Below, piece by piece: positions 59,311-64,000 of a stretch of DNA of 64,000 nt. The stretch is from Dendrobium chrysotoxum. Taxonomy: Eukaryota; Streptophyta; Magnoliopsida; Asparagales; Orchidaceae. A model generated the notes under the pieces. The model was not told the origin of the DNA and did no database searches. It saw only the letters and a program-made list of their open reading frames with translations. The DNA lies in the NCBI GenBank assembly GCA_019925795.1, contig CM034308.1, forward strand, positions 1,302,001-1,366,000, written 5' to 3'. Position 1 is the stretch's first letter. Every line of letters begins with the position of its first letter. The translations under genes and the position numbers were made by a program.

Positions 59311-59714
59311 CAAAATTTTTAGATGAGAACCCTTGCAAACAGACGAGAAAAATTCAGTAAATATAATTTTGCGTTTTTAAATCAGGGTTACTTGCATCCA
59401 AAACAAATCCTCAACGGGAGTCAGTCACAAGCATCTAAGCTAACAAATTTTTAATTTGCAGCGACCCAAACCCATTTTGAAATTAACTGAACCGTCACAA
59501 ATTTAAGGCCAATATAAGGTTTAATAAAATTCAAGTCCCTTGCATACAAGATAAAGCAGGAGAATGAAGTGGGCAGCTGGAACCAAGAGAATAACTCAAA
59601 TAACACCGAGTTTCAAAAGCATGTGTTCGGAAACATTACATGAAAAAAATTTAGCAAAAACAAGAAGCTTAAAAGATCTAATCAATGATTGAGAGCAATA
59701 TTCTCTCAAGTCAT
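59311..59714. other. Spacer and presumed eS19 3' UTR
   Basis: No open frame. The part next to 59714 lies downstream of the eS19 stop on the minus strand and is likely its 3' UTR; a polyadenylation site cannot be placed. Confidence 0.4.
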
Positions 59715-60269
59715 TCATGAAATCACCACCACACGCCCAGCAACCTGATCAAGATCACGACAACCCTGAGAAGTGATTCTCCTTCCCCTAACACCACAAA
59801 AGAGGGAAATTGAACATTTATTAAGTAAAAACTAAAATGCCAATCGTTCCTGGTAAATTCTGTCACGAGAGAACAGGAATTAGTCACTCACCCCTTCTCA
59901 TTGTTTTCAACGATATTCATCTTCTGCAGTTGCTGGAGAATGTGGCGAGCAATTGCACCACTGCTCTTACAGAAATGTGGAGGCCTGCTACCATTCCTCT
60001 TGCGACCACCATAGATCTTCTGAAAACCACCCACGCCAATACCTTGTCTCAGATAGATCTTTCTTGCCATGGAAGCTACAATTAAGTGAATGAGGTGCAC
60101 CATCTATGTTAAATAGGTATGTTGGATGCAAGTTATCAACCTTTAACAGTGAGATCTAAAATAAAGAAAATAGATTACCAGCTCTTATGTAGTACCAATC
60201 AGGGTCATATGGAGCAAGTTCTTTGAACCTTCCAGTCTTAACAATATCAGTCCAGTGAGGAAGTTCAAT
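59715..60269 (-). CDS. RPS19: 40S ribosomal protein eS19, last three exons
   Basis: Structural protein of the small cytosolic ribosomal subunit, needed for late 18S rRNA processing. Minus-strand exons: 60269-60179 (IELPHWTDIVKTGRFKELAP, YDPDWYYIRA), 60075-59892 (SMARKIYLRQGIGVGGFQKI, YGGRKRNGSRPPHFCKSSGA, IARHILQQLQKMNIVENNEK), and 59787-59715 (GGRRITSQGCRDLDQVAGRV, VVIS, stop). All internal splice sites are AG and GT, and the phases join cleanly. The ~30 N-terminal residues (normally ending HLKRSGK) and their exons were not found between 60270 and 64000. They may lie past the window across a transposon-filled intron, or be lost. QGCRDLD has Cys where Arg or Gln is usual. Expression cannot be judged. 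Confidence 0.85.
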
Positions 60270-61690
60270 CTGTTGATTAAAATTGATGGGCAAGTTCAGG
60301 TATAAAGTCATATAGCAATATGCATCAAGCAAGTTGAACGTATGTAAAGTTCTTTGCATTATAAAACAAAACATACCATTTTTACTACACGGGAAAGCAA
60401 GCAACTATCGTCATTGTATAATAAGATTCGAGACAACAAACAACAAGATGTATAATACAAACGAGAAGGCATACTACTAGTTATAATTCCAAAGAGAAAC
60501 TCATGCGCCCACAACTATGGAGAAATTCCAAAAAAAAAAATAGTCTATATTCGGAAAGCCATGAAATTTAGGACTTTCATTTAAAAATAGAACATTCTTT
60601 ACTTTTCAAAGAGTTTTTAATTATTATAAAGAGAAAGCAAGGCTCCATTTAAAAAAGGAAAGCATATCGGTTTGAAAGAGCCACTGCAATTCTAGAACTC
60701 TCTCCAACCATTTTATCTTACATCCAATATAATACATAGAGCTCGTATGGTTGAAAATTATTTGTTATTATTGTTGATATTATTTTTAACATTATTATTA
60801 TTATTTTGTGGCATTTAAATTTTGAATTATCATCCTGCCTGTGCTGGGCAGGAAGAGAATGATTCAAGCTTGATATTAAGTTGATAGCTAGTAAGTAACA
60901 AAAGTCATGTCAAATCTAAAGAGATGAATTCTAATTAGAATTTTGCTAACGGTAGGGCATTCTCAAGAACCGATGTACAATGATCTAACCATCATTTAAA
61001 AAGGCGTTCGAGTTCATCTGCTTTCTCAAAGATGACCTTTCTTCTCATTCGACTGTTGGTTCGAGTTCATCTGCTTCGTGTGAAGTCAAAGCTCGCAGCG
61101 AAGGTAGCAATCTTTCTACCTATTCGACCATTGTGTCGACTTCGCTTGCTTCCTTCGTGTACTTCATCTTCACCTGCTGCAATGAAGGTAACGATTTTCT
61201 TCCCTTTCGAGCGCTACTTCGGCTTTGCCTGCTTCATGTTAAGTGGAGTTTTTCGACAGGAGCGCTCGTAGATGCCCTTTCTTCTTGTTCGACACTGGTT
61301 TGAATTTGTTTGCTTCGTGTGAAGTTAGATCTCGCAACAAAGGTAATGATCTTTCTACCAGTTCGACCACTATTTCAGCTTCGCCTGCTTCTTTCGTGTA
61401 CTTCGATAAAGGCAAGGATCTTTCTTCTTGTTGCTTCAACTTCGTTCATTATAATTACGTATTAAGATTACATATAAAAATAATTTAGTTAATGATATTT
61501 GTTTGAAATAGATATATGCATTAATATTCCATTAGCTTGAAATAGACATATGAGTTCTTAATGATTATAGATATACATATGAGTTCTTTAAAATAGCTTG
61601 AAATTAGATATATGAGTTCTTAATGATTTTCATAAGTAAAATATATGCATACATATAGCTTTAAAACAATAAGGGAAATAATTGAAAGAT
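60270..61690. other. Upstream intron or spacer of eS19
   Basis: No exon matching the eS19 N-terminus was found. AT-rich text dominates to 61000; a degenerate tandem repeat occupies 61030-61440. If eS19 is intact this is part of its intron 2; otherwise it is spacer. Confidence 0.45.
61030..61440 (+). repeat. ~240-bp degenerate direct repeat rich in TTCG
   Basis: TTTCTTCTCATTCGAC ... TGCTTCGTGTGAAG ... ATCTTTCTACC ... TTCGTGTACTTC at 61037-61165 recurs at 61277-61403. The non-repeated middle keeps similar TTCG spacing. Function unknown. Confidence 0.65.
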
Positions 61691-62794
61691 TAGGGGTGCC
61701 AAAACTTGACACGACCCGAAACCCGACCTAAAAATTTTCGGGTTCGATTAACCCGTTTGCCATACGGGTTGGGTTTTGATTCGAAATTTCGAAAAGTTTA
61801 TAAAATGGGGTCGGGTTAGGGTTGACCGGATATCAACCTAAACTGACCCGATACACTCGAACTCCGCCAGTCCACCGCTTGTAGCGCGAGCAAGCGATCA
61901 CAATTCGGGTCCGTCGACTCCGTCTAGACTAAGCCCTAGATCCCGCGCCAGACTCCATCTCGCTCCGATCCCGTGTTGAGCGTCGCAACGGCACAGACTC
62001 GACGTATGGACTCTTGCCCTCGATCATGTAGTCGTGCGAGCCCGAAATCTCCGAGCTTTCCATTGAACTCGGTGTCAAGGAGGGCATTGCTTGCTTTGAT
62101 GTCTCTGTGAATAAGAACATTTTCACATTCCTCGTGAAGGTAGAGAAGACCAGCGGCGATGCCGCGGATAATTTTAAACCTTTGGCTCCAGTTAAGAGAT
62201 TGTTGAGGTCGGTCGAAGATGCATTTCTTGAGGCTACTGTTCGGCATGTAGTCATACACGAGGAAGAGCTCTCCTCGTCGGCGGCAATAGCCCAGGAGCT
62301 GCACTAGGTTCGATATCGAAGCATGCCGATGCTCACAATCTATGCAACGAATTCCTTCATCCCCTACCTCGAATCGTGGAAGATTCTCTTCACCGCCATC
62401 TCAAGTTTGGATTTTGGTAGTTGCCCATTGTAGACTCCACCGAAGCCTCTGTTGCCTCAGAGGTTCTCATCGTTGAAGCCATCATTGGCTTAGTAAAGAT
62501 CTCTTTACGAGAAAACAGGATCTTCGCTTTGCCTTTGTCTTCCTTTTTTCACCCAATCCATTTCCGTTTACACAGATAGAGATAAGAAAGATGAGAAAAA
62601 TTCCGCCCTGCATCAAGTTTTTGAACCCAGTTTAGCGGGTTGGGTTGAGTTTATCCGGTAACCTGCGCGGTTTGAGTCAGGGTTGAAATTCCTGACTCGT
62701 TTGGAAAGCCGAGTCGAGTTAGGGTCAACCCGTTTAGCGGGCCCAATTCGGGTTGGACCCGAACTCAACCCGTTGGCCCATTTTGACACTCCTA
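61691..62794 (-). mobile_element. Pack-type hAT-like element carrying a kinase fragment, copy 4
   Basis: The ends TAGGGGTGCCAAAA and TTTTGACACTCCTA are inverted repeats of the TAGGGGTGTCAA family. The perfect 8-bp target duplication TGAAAGAT lies at 61683-61690 and 62795-62802. Subterminal CGGGTT and GACCCG motifs match copies 1 and 2. Unlike those, the interior (61930-62505) is a recognisable plant gene fragment, so the element captured and mobilised host sequence. No transposase is encoded. Confidence 0.85.
61936..62505 (-). pseudogene. Captured L-type lectin receptor kinase fragment
   Basis: On the minus strand the reading goes through GFGGVYNGQLPKSKLEMAVK (glycine loop and the VAVK Lys; the first loop Gly region is damaged, GNRGFG), GMKEFVA, then an intact frame from 62304: LLGYCRRRGELFLVYDYMPN, RFKIIRGIAAGLLYLHEE, HRDIKASNALLD (catalytic-loop Asp), GKLGDFGLARL (DFG). 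It ends in the activation loop, before any APE motif. The wording is that of LecRK kinases (a membrane receptor family sensing extracellular signals). Stops at GMKE flanks and loss of the ectodomain, transmembrane segment and C-lobe make it non-functional as a kinase. LecRK genes usually lack introns, so absence of introns says nothing about RNA-mediated capture. Confidence 0.85.
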
Positions 62795-62802
62795 TGAAAG
62801 AT

Positions 62803-62974
62803 GATTCTTTATAACGTAGTATAAATTATGCTCTAAAAATTATAGGACGCTTAGTTCAAGCGCTAAGAATAATTGATGGTAAGTAGGCCCCAGCAATATA
62901 TTTGTTTATAAAGCCATGAATAAGACTAAAGAAGACATAACAAGAGATTTGGGAGGTCAAGAAAGTGCCTACAA
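62803..62974. other. Short spacer
   Basis: AT-rich text between the hAT-like element and the RTE fragment; nothing recognised. Confidence 0.5.
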
Positions 62975-63590
62975 AGAATAACAACAACAACAACAACATT
63001 AAGCCTTTATTCCATTGTGTGGGGTCGACTACATGAATCCTTTTTCTCCATTGTGCCCTGTTAAAAGTTAAATTCTCATTTAAATCTTATAAAGAAAGGT
63101 CATTTCTAATATTTTCTAACCAAGTCTTTTTAGGTCTACCTCTACCTTTCTTAACATAAGTCAGATCTAATACATTTACTTTCCTAATCAGGTCATCGAA
63201 AGGCCGCCATTTTATGTGACCAAATCATCTAAGATAACTCACTCTAATCTTATCTTCCACTAGAGCTACTCCAACCTTTTCACATATATGCTCATTTCGT
63301 ATCTTGTGTCTAAGTGTAAAGTCACTAATCCACCTGAGCATCCTCATCTCTGCAACACGTAACTTAATATTATGCTCCTCTTTTAATGGCCAATATTCTG
63401 CACCATAAAGCATTACAGGTCTAACCACCATCTCATGGAATTTTTCCTTAAGTTTGAGGGAGACTTTTCTATCACACAACAAGCCCTATGCATTCCTCCA
63501 CTTCAACCATCCAACTTGAATTCTACTAATAATATCCCCATCTATTTCACCATCACTCTGAACAATAGACCCAAGATATCTAAAACTTTA
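62975..63590 (-). mobile_element. RTE-type LINE, 3' fragment
   Basis: Minus-strand reading shows the RTE RT C-terminus: SIVQSDGEIDGDIISRIQ, LCDRKVSLKLKEKFHEMVVR, MLYGAEYWPLKEEHN, RVAEMRMLRWISD, then FGHIKWRPFDDLIRK, and the 3' end VVDPTQWNKG with a terminal (TTG)n (AAC repeats on the plus strand at 62982-62998). A few stops occur. It is the most complete RTE 3' region here and identifies the other fragments. Confidence 0.88.
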
Positions 63591-63749
63591 AGATGAAGGA
63601 GAAGAAAATAAAAAATAAAGTAAAACGTTGTTCTAGGATTATATGGGGCTTGTAAAGAATATTAATAAAAATATTTTTGAGAGTAAAATACTAGATCGTA
63701 AGATTTTATCTATGCATGAGAAAACTATGTTATCTGGAAAATAAGAAAC

Positions 63750-64000
63750 TAGCGATATTAAGACTGTTGCAAAACATATAGTTGGAGTATCAAAGGGAAA
63801 AGCTCTAAATAGTAAAAATAGTTGGAGGTGGAATTAAAATGTGAAAGAAAAGATAAAAAATAAGAAGATTTGTTATAAAAATTGGTTTAGATGTAAAAAT
63901 TCTGATAATTGAAAAAGATATAAAGAGGCTCATAAGGAGTCTAAGAAAGCTATATGTGATGCAAAAATTTTAGCTTTTAATAATTTATATAATAGATTAA
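63750..64000 (+). mobile_element. RTE-type LINE, 5'-side fragment in opposite orientation
   Basis: Plus-strand reading: KTVAKHIVGVSKGKALNS, SWRWN, KEKIKNKKICYKNWFRCKNS, then YKEAHKESKKAICDAKILAF and NNLYNRL, with stops. This matches the linker between endonuclease and RT in RTE elements. It runs off the right edge, so RT may follow outside the window. Confidence 0.65.

Noticed and set aside
59837..60085. Plus-strand frame overlapping eS19
   Set aside because: Antisense shadow of the eS19 exon at 59892-60075.

Overview
This window is plant nuclear DNA: large AT-rich stretches, long (TA)n arrays, nested LTR retrotransposons, plant-type L1 and RTE LINEs, hAT and CACTA transposons, and intron-containing host genes. 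The ribosomal protein eS19 exons (RQGIGVGGFQKIYGG...RNGSRPPHFCKSSGA) look monocot-like to me from memory; the species cannot be fixed from the sequence. Only two kinds of host gene are convincing: three tandem family-1 UDP-glycosyltransferases (UGTs, UGT83A-like) on the + strand at 38011-39528, 49807-51313 and 53705-55221, and the last three exons of eS19 on the - strand at 59715-60269. Nearly everything else is transposon or decayed spacer. || Layout. 1-8885: an unrecognised open frame at the left edge, two related TG..CA solo-LTR-like insertions in opposite orientation (2665-4489 and 5811-7700), the second splitting one unit of a ~320-bp tandem duplication. 8888-20333: an RTE 3' end, then a minus-strand Copia (A, 9122-20328) whose LTR holds a plus-strand Copia (B, 13863-20240), whose LTR holds a hAT element (14095-15800), which holds another hAT-like element (14656-15336); each level has its own target-site duplication (TSD). 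20334-22480: spacer. 22482-24402: the ancestral 5' flank of UGT1, cut off from its gene by Copia D (24403-37978). The 3' LTR of Copia D is split by ~9.7 kb of further insertions: a CACTA relic, AT-rich repeats and a 5'-truncated L1. 37979-39889: UGT1 and its 3' flank. 39890-47969: a second Copia-A-family copy, a solo LTR, and a truncated Gypsy whose LTR carries a GC-rich minisatellite. 47990-51455: intact unit 2 (5' flank plus UGT2). 51456-53593: a Gypsy gag-protease relic. 53600-55590: unit 3 (UGT3). 55591-64000: spacer, a decayed L1 with a SINE inside it, eS19, a hAT-like element carrying a lectin-receptor-kinase fragment (61691-62794), and two opposed RTE fragments. || How it fits together. 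The three UGTs are paralogues from duplication of a unit made of ~1.8-1.9 kb of 5' flank, a two-exon gene and ~370 bp of 3' flank. Each now has a different upstream context: UGT1 sits 32 bp downstream of a Copia LTR and 13.6 kb from its old promoter, UGT2 keeps the ancestral upstream region, and UGT3 keeps only ~100 bp before a Gypsy LTR in antisense. An RTE fragment with the same hairpin MITE inside lies in the 5' flanks of units 1 and 2, which orders events: RTE, then MITE, then unit duplication, then Copia D and its nested insertions. I see no bacterial-type features, CRISPR arrays or intact tRNA or rRNA genes. No similarity search or alignment was run; all homology calls are by eye.
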